DNA from: Ignavibacteriota bacterium
GTDB lineage: Bacteria; Bacteroidota; Ignavibacteria; Tepidaquicellales; Tepidaquicellaceae
Length of the DNA: 64,000 bases
Reading direction: 5' to 3'
NCBI GenBank assembly: GCA_026390735.1
Contig: JAPLFJ010000052.1
Coordinates: 62,001 to 126,000, forward strand
Shown here: in pieces, positions 27,809-35,520 of the stretch
Numbering within the stretch: position 1 is the first letter of the stretch
Layout: each line of letters opens with the position of its first letter
Translations under genes and position numbers: made by a program
Notes under the pieces: model-generated
Told to the model about the DNA's origin: nothing
Database searches by the model: none
The model's input: only the letters and a program-made list of their open reading frames with translations

Positions 27809-28067
27809 TTTTCTTTTCCCATCTTGCAGGCGATTCCTCTTGAGGGGACAATTGTGTTATTTTATTTGTTTCACGGAGATATCGTTTTATTGCTACACCT
27901 ATTACTGACTGAAAATTTCTCGGAGAATTGATTTTCAATTCATTATATTTAGCTGGATAATCTGATTCAAGGATTTTTACAACAGTTATTGTTGTAAAAT
28001 GTTTTCCTGGTATGGAATTAATAACTTTTGAAATTGTGTTATTGTCTAAAACATTGTGCTGTGCCAT
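27801..28067 (-). CDS. Small partner protein of the PD-(D/E)XK nuclease (hypothetical)
   Basis: 88 aa, with no signal or membrane segment. A helical N-terminus (NTISKVINSIPGKHFTTITVVKIL) is followed by SPRNFQSVIGVAIKRYLRET, a pattern compatible with a winged-helix-type DNA-binding domain. The end is charged (ARWEKKNA). It precedes the nuclease-like gene and overlaps it by 8 bp, the layout of an antitoxin/toxin or specificity/nuclease pair. No family recognised. Confidence 0.5.
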   Translation of the reverse strand: MAQHNVLDNNTISKVINSIPGKHFTTITVVKILESDYPAKYNELKINSPRNFQSVIGVAIKRYLRETNKITQLSPQEESPARWEKKNA

Positions 28068-28221
28068 AATATTAATATTTTAAATTTATGAAAATGTTCA
28101 ATACTTATAGCTTCCTTTTGTAATCAAAGAATTTATATCCTTTTTGGGCCTTTTATCGTTTTCAAATTTATAAATACTAATTGAAATTGTTATAAAAAAA
28201 GGACGCAACTGACATTACATC

Positions 28222-28335
28222 CTACATTGAGGTACTGGTATACCTTCCGTAAAAGACATAAGAAAGTGCGTCCCATTCGGGACGCAACATTCTTGCATGT
28301 TCTTTACGGAGGAAAATTACCAGTTTTCAATGTAG
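28222..28335. repeat. 114-bp compound inverted repeat (candidate structured RNA or mobile element)
   Basis: Outer arms of about 38 bp (28222-28259 and 28297-28335) pair imperfectly, with a few mismatches and bulges. They enclose an inner region with a perfect 7-bp stem GCGTCCC/GGGACGC (28268-28274 and 28279-28285) around an ATTC loop, flanked by further pairing bases. The motif GGACGCAAC also occurs as a direct repeat just outside (28201) and inside (28280). The whole could fold into one long hairpin. It lacks integron attC boxes and a T-run. Confidence 0.6.
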
Positions 28336-28647
28336 AACATAGCAAAAAGCTACGTTAAAATCTTATTTATAAAGAACGTTTACAAATCGAATCAATTATT
28401 GTCAATCGTTATTCAAATATACTATCTATACAATCTCTTTAAAACACAAAAAGGTCAAAGCTTAAAATGCCGATTCCCTGAATCAACATTCTAAACCCCA
28501 ACCCTAATTGCGTTTTGCCATATATAAAAGTTTTTAACCGAATTAAAAACTTTTCCCATGATTTTAACTTATAAATATTTTTTACAATTTACAAGTTAAT
28601 ATTTTTGTTCCAAGATTTCTTATCAGAAAGCTTTGACTTTTTTATCA

Positions 28648-28674
28648 AAAACCCCGTTGATTTGACGGGGTTTT
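28648..28674 (-). terminator. Terminator of the second aminotransferase gene
   Basis: The stem AAAACCCCGT/ACGGGGTTTT (28648-28657 with 28665-28674) has a 7-nt loop and, on the minus strand, a following T-run. It starts 27 bp after the gene's stop. Confidence 0.8.
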
Positions 28675-28700
28675 GAGTGATTTTGATATAAAATTATGTA

Positions 28701-29969
28701 TTATTTCAATTTTTCGATAGTTTCTTTCAGTATAAGGACTGCAACATTAGCTTCTTCTCTGCTGCAGGTGCCGACTGAAAGTCTGAACCAAGGGGAATCC
28801 ATTTTTGCGCCGAATGCATAGAAAGGAACGAGTGCAATTTTGCCTTCTTCAAGAATGTATCCGAGGACGTCGTCAATAGTTTTCAGTTCTTTTCCGGCTT
28901 CGGTTTTTTTGCCGACAAGGTTTAACTTAACAGTTAAGTACAGAGCACCCTGCGGATAGATGGCATCGACATCATAGCCTGATTTTTTAATATCCATAAT
29001 ACCTTCGTAGAAAGTATTCAGGCGCGTGAAGAGTTCGGATTTGAAATGATCGAAGTACTTATCAACTTCAACGGTGTTCTTCAGGAATCTTCCTGTTGCG
29101 ACCTGTTCCGGTTTCGGAGCCCAGGCACCGATATGTGCAAGGATGGCGCTCATTTTTTTGATGATTGCCTTTGGCCCGAAAGCCCAGCCGAGTCTGACGC
29201 CGGTAGCCGCAAAGCATTTTGAGATACCATCTATAAAGACAACGTAGTCGCGGATTTCAGGATTTAATTCAATCGGATTATAATGTTTTGTGTCGCCGTA
29301 GACAAGAATCCAGTAAATCATATCGTAGAAAACATAAAGAGGTTTACGGTTTTCTTTTGCTCTCTGCTTATTTTCATCGACAATAAGGTCAACAATTTTC
29401 TTAAGTTCTTCTTTAGTAAACACAGTACCGCTTGGATTAAGCGGTGAGTTCAGAGCAAGAAGTGCTGCATCTCTTAAGTGCGGTTTTAATTCTTCGGCAG
29501 TTGGTACGAAATTATTTTCAAATTTAGTTTCAACACTAACTGGAACGGCATCTATCAGCTGGACGTAACAGTTATTATTCCATGACGGTGCAGGGTAGAC
29601 AATCTTTTCGCCCGGATCGACGAGTGTCAGCATAAGAGTATAAGTAAGCGGTCTGGCGCCGCTGCCGACGATGATTTCGTCAGTACCATAATCGAAACCG
29701 CCGCGTTTCTTAATGTATTCGGAGATTGCTTCGCGAATGACCATAACGCCTTCAGAAGGAGGATAGTTTGTTAAATCTTCGTCGTAAGCATTTTTGATTT
29801 CCTGTTTAAGTGCATCAGGAATAGGAAAGACTCTTGGGGAAAAATCACCTATAGTAAGATTAAATATTTTTTCACCTTTTTCAATTCTTTCATTTACTTT
29901 ATCTGATATCTTTCTGATACCTGAGGGGATGAGATTTTGCGCTGTTTTTGATAACAATAATTCGCTCAT
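28701..29969 (-). CDS. Class I/II PLP aminotransferase, paralog of 16523-17824
   Basis: 422 aa from the ATG at 29969 (MSELLLSKTAQN). The frame extends 14 codons further upstream to 30011, but that extension (LFLHLYITYTLLI) is not family-like. It has the same key segments as the paralog: PLYVFYDMIYW, PLP Lys in DGISKCFAATGVRLGW, and WFRLSVGTCS near the end. The two proteins align over their whole length with long identical blocks. It stands alone with its own terminator, at the far side of the accessory island from the lysine operon. Either copy could be the DAP-pathway aminotransferase; the other may serve aspartate or another amino acid. Confidence 0.85.
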   Translation of the reverse strand: MSELLLSKTAQNLIPSGIRKISDKVNERIEKGEKIFNLTIGDFSPRVFPIPDALKQEIKNAYDEDLTNYPPSEGVMVIREAISEYIKKRGGFDYGTDEIIVGSGARPLTYTLMLTLVDPGEKIVYPAPSWNNNCYVQLIDAVPVSVETKFENNFVPTAEELKPHLRDAALLALNSPLNPSGTVFTKEELKKIVDLIVDENKQRAKENRKPLYVFYDMIYWILVYGDTKHYNPIELNPEIRDYVVFIDGISKCFAATGVRLGWAFGPKAIIKKMSAILAHIGAWAPKPEQVATGRFLKNTVEVDKYFDHFKSELFTRLNTFYEGIMDIKKSGYDVDAIYPQGALYLTVKLNLVGKKTEAGKELKTIDDVLGYILEEGKIALVPFYAFGAKMDSPWFRLSVGTCSREEANVAVLILKETIEKLK

Positions 29970-30176
29970 AATTAATAAGGTATAAGTTATGTACAAGTGT
30001 AAAAATAGCAATTAAGGACTTGAAAAGTTAGTCAAAAAACGAACAACAGAGGGTCTTATCCATAACAAAAGCCATAACACAAGCACTTTAATTAATGTAT
30101 ATAATGTTTAATGAAATTATTTTAAATTCGATACACAGAAGAATAAGTTTTAATAATTTTAATAAGATATAACAGA

Positions 30177-31127
30177 ATGGAATTAAACGGCAAGAAGGTT
30201 CTGATAACCGGTGGTGCGGGATTTCTGGGTTCTCACTTGTGCGACAGGTTTGTAAAAGAAGGATACCACGTGATTGCGATGGACAACTTAAGTACGGGTT
30301 CGCTGAAAAACATTGAACACCTTTTCCCATTAAGCAACTTTGAGTTTTACTTTCACGACGTAACCAAGTTTGTTCATATACCCAGAAAGCTTGACTGTAT
30401 ACTCCATTTCGCGTCACCTGCTAGTCCGATAGATTATTTAAAGATGCCTATACAGACTTTAAAAGTCGGTTCACTCGGCACGCATAACCTTCTTGGTTTA
30501 GCGAAAGAAAAATCATCAAGGTTTCTGATTGCGTCTACATCAGAAATTTACGGCGACCCTGATGTACATCCGCAAACCGAAGAATACTGGGGCAACGTAA
30601 ACCCGATAGGCCCAAGAGGTGTGTACGATGAAGCGAAGAGATTTATGGAAGCAATCACGATGGCGTACCACACATTTCACGGCGTTGAAACAAGGATAGT
30701 AAGAATATTCAACACATACGGCCCGAGAATGAGACTTGACGACGGAAGAGCGCTGCCTGCTTTCATGAAACAGGCAATAGAGGGACACGACATCACAGTC
30801 TTCGGAGACGGAAGCCAGACAAGGTCTTTCTGTTATGTGTCAGATTTAGTTGAAGGGATTTACAGATTACTGTTAAGCGATTATGTGTTTCCTGTAAACA
30901 TAGGGAATCCAAACGAAATAACCATAAAACAGTTTGCGGAAGAAATAATAAAATTAACAGGTACGAAACAGAAGATAGTATATCTTGATTTACCTACAGA
31001 TGACCCAAAGCAAAGACAGCCGGATATTACGAAAGCAAAAGATTTGCTGAGCTGGGAGCCAAAAGTCGACAGAGCGGAAGGGCTGAAAATCACGTACGAA
31101 CATTTCAAAAAAGTACTTAACAAATAA
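30177..31127 (+). CDS. UDP-glucuronate decarboxylase (UDP-xylose synthase)
   Basis: 316-aa extended SDR. The NAD-binding motif [12 protein letters not shown] is at residue 13, the catalytic YDEAKR (YxxxK) near 150, and the UXS pattern is strong ([40 protein letters not shown]). It converts UDP-glucuronate to UDP-xylose. The convergent neighbour encodes UDP-glucose dehydrogenase, which makes its substrate. The two genes share the terminator at 31137-31172. Confidence is high. Confidence 0.93.
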   Translation: MELNGKKVLITGGAGFLGSHLCDRFVKEGYHVIAMDNLSTGSLKNIEHLFPLSNFEFYFHDVTKFVHIPRKLDCILHFASPASPIDYLKMPIQTLKVGSLGTHNLLGLAKEKSSRFLIASTSEIYGDPDVHPQTEEYWGNVNPIGPRGVYDEAKRFMEAITMAYHTFHGVETRIVRIFNTYGPRMRLDDGRALPAFMKQAIEGHDITVFGDGSQTRSFCYVSDLVEGIYRLLLSDYVFPVNIGNPNEITIKQFAEEIIKLTGTKQKIVYLDLPTDDPKQRQPDITKAKDLLSWEPKVDRAEGLKITYEHFKKVLNK

Positions 31128-31136
31128 GAGAAAATA

Positions 31137-31172
31137 AAAACCCCTGTTCAGGAATAACCGAACAGGGGTTTT
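31137..31172. terminator. Bidirectional terminator between UXS and UGDH genes
   Basis: A perfect 13-bp stem (AAAACCCCTGTTC and its complement, 31137-31149 with 31160-31172) has a 10-nt loop, with A-rich and T-rich flanks serving both strands. Confidence 0.85.
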
Positions 31173-31188
31173 ACTATAACGCTACAAT

Positions 31189-32511
31189 CTATTTTACGGG
31201 TTGTCTTCCGATACTGTAATAAACAAATCCTTCTTCTTTCATCTTTTCTGGTGAGAAAATATTTCTTCCGTCAAAAATAACAGGGTTCTTCAGTTCTTTC
31301 TTTACTATATCAAGATCGGGGTTTCTGAATTCATTCCATTCGGTCATTATTAAAAGGGCCTCTGCATTTTTCAGAGTTGTGTATTCGCTTTCAGCATACA
31401 CGATAGAATCTTTTAAATAGAATTTAGATGTTTCCATTGCCGCCGGGTCATATGCAGAGACGGTTGCACCTGCTTCAAGAAGTTTTTTAATAATAACCAC
31501 CGAAGGTGCTTCTCTCATATCATCAGTATTTGGTTTAAAGGCGAGACCCCATACTGCGAAGTGTTTACCTTTAATATCGCCGAAGTGGCTTACAACTTTA
31601 TTAAAGAGAACTGATTTCTGGTTATGGTTAACTTTATCGACTACGGTAAGTATAGACATCTCAGAACCTTTATCTGTGGATGTTTTAATCAGTGCGTTTA
31701 CGTCTTTTGGAAAACACGAACCTCCATATCCGATACCTGAGAATAAAAATCTTTTGCCTATCCTGTTATCTGTGCCCATACCTTTTCTAACAAAGTCTAT
31801 ATCAGCACCGACGATTTCGCAGAAGTTTGCGAGTTCGTTCATATACGTGATACGCATTGCAAGGTAAGAGTTAGCGGCATACTTTGTAACTTCAGAACTT
31901 GCAGTATTCATTTCGATGATAGGGTTTCCCTGTCTGACGAATGGTTCGTATAGTTCTCTCATAATAGCAAGAGCCTTTTTACTGTCAGAACCGATAACGA
32001 TTCTATCAGGCTTTAAGAAATCCTCTACTGCAAAACCTTCCCTGAGAAATTCAGGATTAGAGACAATATCAAAATTGATAAATCCGCAGGATTTTACTTC
32101 TGCTTCAACCCTCTGTGCTGTTCCGACCGGAACAGTACTTTTGTTAACAATGATTTTATAATCCTTTGTACCGCTGTCTTTAAGAATCTTTCCGATTTCC
32201 GCCGCAACACCTATAACATATTTTAAATCTGCGGAGCCGTCTTCTCCCTGAGGAGTTGGCAGACAAAGGAAAATAATATCAGTGTTAAGTACCGCTTCTT
32301 TAAGGTCACCCGTAAACGAAAGCCTGTTCTTGGAAATATTACGCTGAAAGATTGTATCGAGGCCAGGTTCGTAAATGGTTACTTCTGCATTCTTAAGTTT
32401 GGTGAGTTTCTCCGGGCTGTTATCAACACAGATAACCTGGTTTCCCATTTCGGCAAAACAAGTACCCGAAACCAGTCCGACATATCCGGTACCAATGATT
32501 GAAATATTCAA
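31189..32511 (-). CDS. ugd: UDP-glucose 6-dehydrogenase
   Basis: 440 aa. NAD-binding GTGYVGLVSGTCFAEMG at residue 7, the central dimer helix, and the catalytic Cys in GYGGSCFPKD. The C-terminal UDP-binding domain carries WGLAFKPNTDDMREAPS. It oxidises UDP-glucose to UDP-glucuronate, the substrate of the convergent UDP-xylose synthase. It is downstream of rfbC and rfbA on the minus strand, with a 26-bp gap, so the three nucleotide-sugar genes are probably one transcript. Confidence 0.96.
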   Translation of the reverse strand: MNISIIGTGYVGLVSGTCFAEMGNQVICVDNSPEKLTKLKNAEVTIYEPGLDTIFQRNISKNRLSFTGDLKEAVLNTDIIFLCLPTPQGEDGSADLKYVIGVAAEIGKILKDSGTKDYKIIVNKSTVPVGTAQRVEAEVKSCGFINFDIVSNPEFLREGFAVEDFLKPDRIVIGSDSKKALAIMRELYEPFVRQGNPIIEMNTASSEVTKYAANSYLAMRITYMNELANFCEIVGADIDFVRKGMGTDNRIGKRFLFSGIGYGGSCFPKDVNALIKTSTDKGSEMSILTVVDKVNHNQKSVLFNKVVSHFGDIKGKHFAVWGLAFKPNTDDMREAPSVVIIKKLLEAGATVSAYDPAAMETSKFYLKDSIVYAESEYTTLKNAEALLIMTEWNEFRNPDLDIVKKELKNPVIFDGRNIFSPEKMKEEGFVYYSIGRQPVK

Positions 32512-32537
32512 AATAAATTCCTTTAAATAATTATTAA

Positions 32538-33095
32538 TTAAAAATCTGAGAAGATAAAATCTTTATCGATATCTTTAAATGATTTTCCCTTAAGATCCTT
32601 TTCGGAAATATTCAATGCATCAACTTTCCAGTCGATGTTTAAATCAGAATCGTTAAACAGAATTGCACGTTCATCCTGCTTGCTGTAAAAAGCAGTGCAC
32701 TTATAATGAAATATCGCAGTATCTGACAATACCGAAAAACCGTGGGCAAAACCGGGCGGAATCCAGATCTGGTTGTGGTTATCTTCTGAAAGTTCAACCA
32801 CTACATGCTGACCGAACGTAGGTGAGTTAAACCTTACATCGACTGCCACATCGAGCACTTTACCTGAGAGAACCTGACAGAGTTTTCCCTGTGCAAATTC
32901 ACCTACCTGATAATGCAGTCCGCGGACAGTGCCTTTTTTAGAGAAAGAAATATTATCCTGGACGAAGTCAAGAAAAAGGCCTTCTTCAAGAAAATTCTTT
33001 TCACTGTAAGATTCGAAGAAGAAACCTCTGTCATCAGGAAACACTTTTGGTTTCAGAACAAGAACACCGTCTATAGCTGTTTTGCAAAATTCCAT
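32538..33095 (-). CDS. rfbC: dTDP-4-dehydrorhamnose 3,5-epimerase
   Basis: 185-aa cupin-fold epimerase. The catalytic His is in VRGLHYQVGEFAQGK, the Asp region is in VLDVAVDVRFNSPTFG, and the conserved IWIPPGFAHGFSVLSD follows. It is one of the four dTDP-L-rhamnose enzymes. The start shares one base with the rfbA stop (TAATG on the minus strand), so translation is coupled. Confidence 0.95.
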   Translation of the reverse strand: MEFCKTAIDGVLVLKPKVFPDDRGFFFESYSEKNFLEEGLFLDFVQDNISFSKKGTVRGLHYQVGEFAQGKLCQVLSGKVLDVAVDVRFNSPTFGQHVVVELSEDNHNQIWIPPGFAHGFSVLSDTAIFHYKCTAFYSKQDERAILFNDSDLNIDWKVDALNISEKDLKGKSFKDIDKDFIFSDF

Positions 33096-33955
33096 TAATC
33101 CCTGTTAATCCTTTCGAGGTAATTTCTGTAATCGGATTTAGGCATATTGGCAATAGTTTTTTCGAGTTCGTCGAATGTAATAAAGCCCATATTATAAGCC
33201 ACTTCCTCAATACACGCAACCTTTAATCCTTGTCTGTCTTCAATTACGCCGAAGAAGTTAGATGCCTGAAGAAGTGACACAGGTGTACCTGTATCGAGCC
33301 ATGCAACGCCTCTGCCTATTTTTGATACTTTAAGTTTCTTCTTTTTAAGGTACTCAACGTTAACGTCTGTAATTTCGAGTTCGCCGCGAGGAGAAGGTTT
33401 TAAATTTTTAGATATATTAACAACATCATTATTGTATACATACAATCCCGGAACGGCATAGTTTGATTTCGGGTGTTTCGGTTTTTCTTCAATTGAAAGA
33501 ACGTTACCGTCGTGATCAAACTCAACGATTCCGTATCTTTCGGGATCGGTTACACGGTAACCGAATATTGTGGCACCTTCGTTATTCTTTAATCCGTTAT
33601 AAAGAAAATCAAGTTGTCCGTAGAAGATATTATCACCGAGTATTAAAGTAACGCTGTCATTACCGATGAACGAATCTCCGAGTATGAACGATTCAGCAAT
33701 TCCATTTGGAGCTGCCTGAACTGCATACTGGATGTTCATTCCGAGATGGCTTCCGTCTTTAAACAATTTTTGATAGTGAGGAATCGTTTCGGCGTTTGAG
33801 ATTATTAAAACATCCTTAATACCACCCAGCATTAAAATTGAAAGCGGATAATAAATAAGAGGCTTATCATAAATAAGCGTAAGTTGTTTACTGTAAATAC
33901 TTGAAACAGGATACATCCTCGTACCCGATCCACCGGCTAATATAATACCCTTCAT
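33095..33955 (-). CDS. rfbA: Glucose-1-phosphate thymidylyltransferase
   Basis: 286 aa. The nucleotide-binding start GIILAGGSGTRMYPVS, followed by KQLTLIYDKPLIYYPLS, LILGDNIFYG and VAWLDTGTP, marks RmlA. It makes dTDP-glucose from dTTP and glucose-1-phosphate. First gene of the rfbA-rfbC-ugd block. rfbB (the 4,6-dehydratase) is not in the window, and the RmlD-like gene is at 1628-2530. Confidence 0.96.
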   Translation of the reverse strand: MKGIILAGGSGTRMYPVSSIYSKQLTLIYDKPLIYYPLSILMLGGIKDVLIISNAETIPHYQKLFKDGSHLGMNIQYAVQAAPNGIAESFILGDSFIGNDSVTLILGDNIFYGQLDFLYNGLKNNEGATIFGYRVTDPERYGIVEFDHDGNVLSIEEKPKHPKSNYAVPGLYVYNNDVVNISKNLKPSPRGELEITDVNVEYLKKKKLKVSKIGRGVAWLDTGTPVSLLQASNFFGVIEDRQGLKVACIEEVAYNMGFITFDELEKTIANMPKSDYRNYLERINRD

Positions 33956-34429
33956 GTTTAATTTTGTTTAATTACCCATTTAAAACACAACAAAGGCGGT
34001 TTAAAATGATGCGTAAAGATAACTTTTATAATTTTTGAATTCAGTATATTTTGCGGGTAGTTTTTAACTTTTAAATACATATGGATTTATTACTAATACA
34101 ATTAGTAACTCAATAACATGAAGATTATTAGTCTAATATTTTTTAATATGCGTTGAAAGAAAATATAATCATAAAATAATAAGTGTGAAAATATTTCTTG
34201 TGGTTTTGAATACTAATTTCTATCTTTTATAAGGAAGTTCAAAACATAAAATAATGATTTTAAAAATGATGTAATTAATGACTGATGAATGAAAGACTTT
34301 TAAGATAGGAATATATTTCGCTTACTTAATAAAGTTTTTTTGAATGTATGATTTAAAGTTAATAAATAAATAGCTATTTTTAATCAATTGTTTTCTAAAG
34401 AAATTGAGAATTCTAAAAACATATATATT
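33956..34429. other. 474-bp AT-rich intergenic region with ATTAG/CTAAT motifs
   Basis: No gene visible. It contains an inverted repeat (34090-34097 with 34101-34108, arms TTACTAAT) and a second small one (ATTAG-T-CTAAT, 34127-34137), about 135-180 bp upstream of rfbA. These could be operator half-sites. The remainder is very AT-rich and presumably carries divergent promoters. Confidence 0.4.
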
Positions 34430-35281
34430 ATGAAACTCCATACCGCCTTTTCGAGTGTCCTTAAGGGATTGATAGTTGTATCCGTTGTGTTATTCTTATC
34501 CGCAGCAGGATTTCAGGATAAAATGACTTCCGGCTGGTATCAGCAGTATTTTCCCAACCTGAATGGAAGTACAATTAAGGATATGACATTTCTTGATAGT
34601 CTTACGGGGTTTGCAGTAACAACTGTTAACTCAACTTATCAAGGGTATATATTAAAAACTACAAATGGTGGCGACAATTGGAATATAAAATTTACATATA
34701 ACCCACCTTATACTAATGTATCGTTTAATAAAATACAATTTGCTAATAATAATACCGGTTATGCAAACATTGATTATGTTGATTTAATTAAGACTACCAA
34801 TGGTGGTGACGATTGGTTTCAAATATATACAGGTTTATATGCTGAAGATATGGCCCTTATTAATCCGGATACAATTTTTGCAGTAAAGAGCAACGCATTT
34901 AATGGAGGAGTCTTTCGCTCTACCAACGGAGGTTATAACTGGCAGACTATCTGGTCTATGGGTGGCAGCGGTAATCCTCAAAAAATATATATGGTTAATA
35001 AGGATTTAGGATTTACTCAGGATGAAGGGCTCTCAACTTTTATGAAAAGAACTACAAACGGTGGATTTAACTGGACCGAAATATCTGGAGAAAAATTTAA
35101 GGATTTAGCTTTCTTTGATAGTAATACAGGTTGGAAAGTAAATAACGAAATAAGGAAAACAACTAACGGAGGCGTAAATTGGTTTCTTCAGCAAACCCCA
35201 AATATTATAAATGGATTTTATAGTCCTGCAAAATTCTCCGTAATGAAACTCCCCGCCGCAAGCAGCGGGGTATCTATTTAA
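34430..35281 (+). pseudogene. Truncated YCF48/BNR-like secreted protein, 3' end replaced by a REP element
   Basis: 283 codons from the ATG at 34430. The frame continues 14 codons upstream from a TTG, but the signal sequence (HTAFSSVLKGLIVVSVVLFLSAAG) begins after the ATG. Five repeats of the form K/R-T-TNGGxNW lie about 45-50 residues apart, the pattern of YCF48-type photosystem-assembly-like propellers found in T9SS cargo. The reading frame runs into the 98-bp REP-like element at 35241. The last 14 residues (SVMKLPAASSGVSI) come from that element and give no sorting domain. All other large secreted proteins here end in a T9SS domain, so this copy looks broken. Confidence 0.7.
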
Positions 35282-35338
35282 TATATTTGTAAAAACCTTT
35301 CGCCGCAAGCGGCGGGGAATTTACCCTAAGAGATTAAA
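35241..35338. repeat. 98-bp REP-like element, copy A
   Basis: Identical over 98 bp to copy B (40984-41081). Two GC-rich hairpins (CCCCGCcGCAAGCaGCGGGG and CGCCGC-AA-GCGGCG) sit in an otherwise AT-rich element. The outer sequences also pair as an overall inverted repeat (CCCCGCCGC against GCGGCGGGG). This REPIN-like pair of palindromes is typical of REP elements mobilised by a RAYT transposase in trans. Copy A lies inside, and ends, the YCF48-like gene. Confidence 0.8.
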
Positions 35339-35362
35339 TTTTTGTTCGCATTAAACAAAAAT

Positions 35363-35392
35363 ACGCCCTATGAATTTATTTTTATAGGGCGT
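35363..35392 (+). terminator. Intrinsic terminator
   Basis: The stem ACGCCCTAT/ATAGGGCGT (35363-35371 with 35384-35392) has a 12-nt loop and T-rich sequence after it. It sits behind copy A of the REP element, probably the original terminator of the truncated gene. Confidence 0.6.
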
Positions 35393-35520
35393 TTGTCGTT
35401 CTTATCGTTTTGGACAGATGTGGTTTTGGAGTTTATTTCTGCAAACTTTTGCCTTGAATATATAAGCAAATGATAACGAAATTACAACAGACCTATTTTA
35501 AAACACAAATTACTTAAGTT

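Larger units (their letters stand above)
28068..28700. other. 633-bp intergenic region with structured elements
   Basis: No open frame of note. It holds the 114-bp compound inverted repeat (28222-28335), a second hairpin with perfect 11-bp A/T-rich arms (28526-28536 and 28544-28554), and the terminator of the aminotransferase gene (28648-28674). The rest is AT-rich and featureless. Confidence 0.6.

Noticed and set aside
28222-28335. Possible integron attC site
   Set aside because: The terminal R''/R' boxes (RYYYAAC and GTTRRRY) are absent and no integrase gene is present.
29970-30011. Longer N-terminus of the second aminotransferase
   Set aside because: The extra 14 codons are not family-like, and the ATG at 29969 aligns with the paralog's start region.
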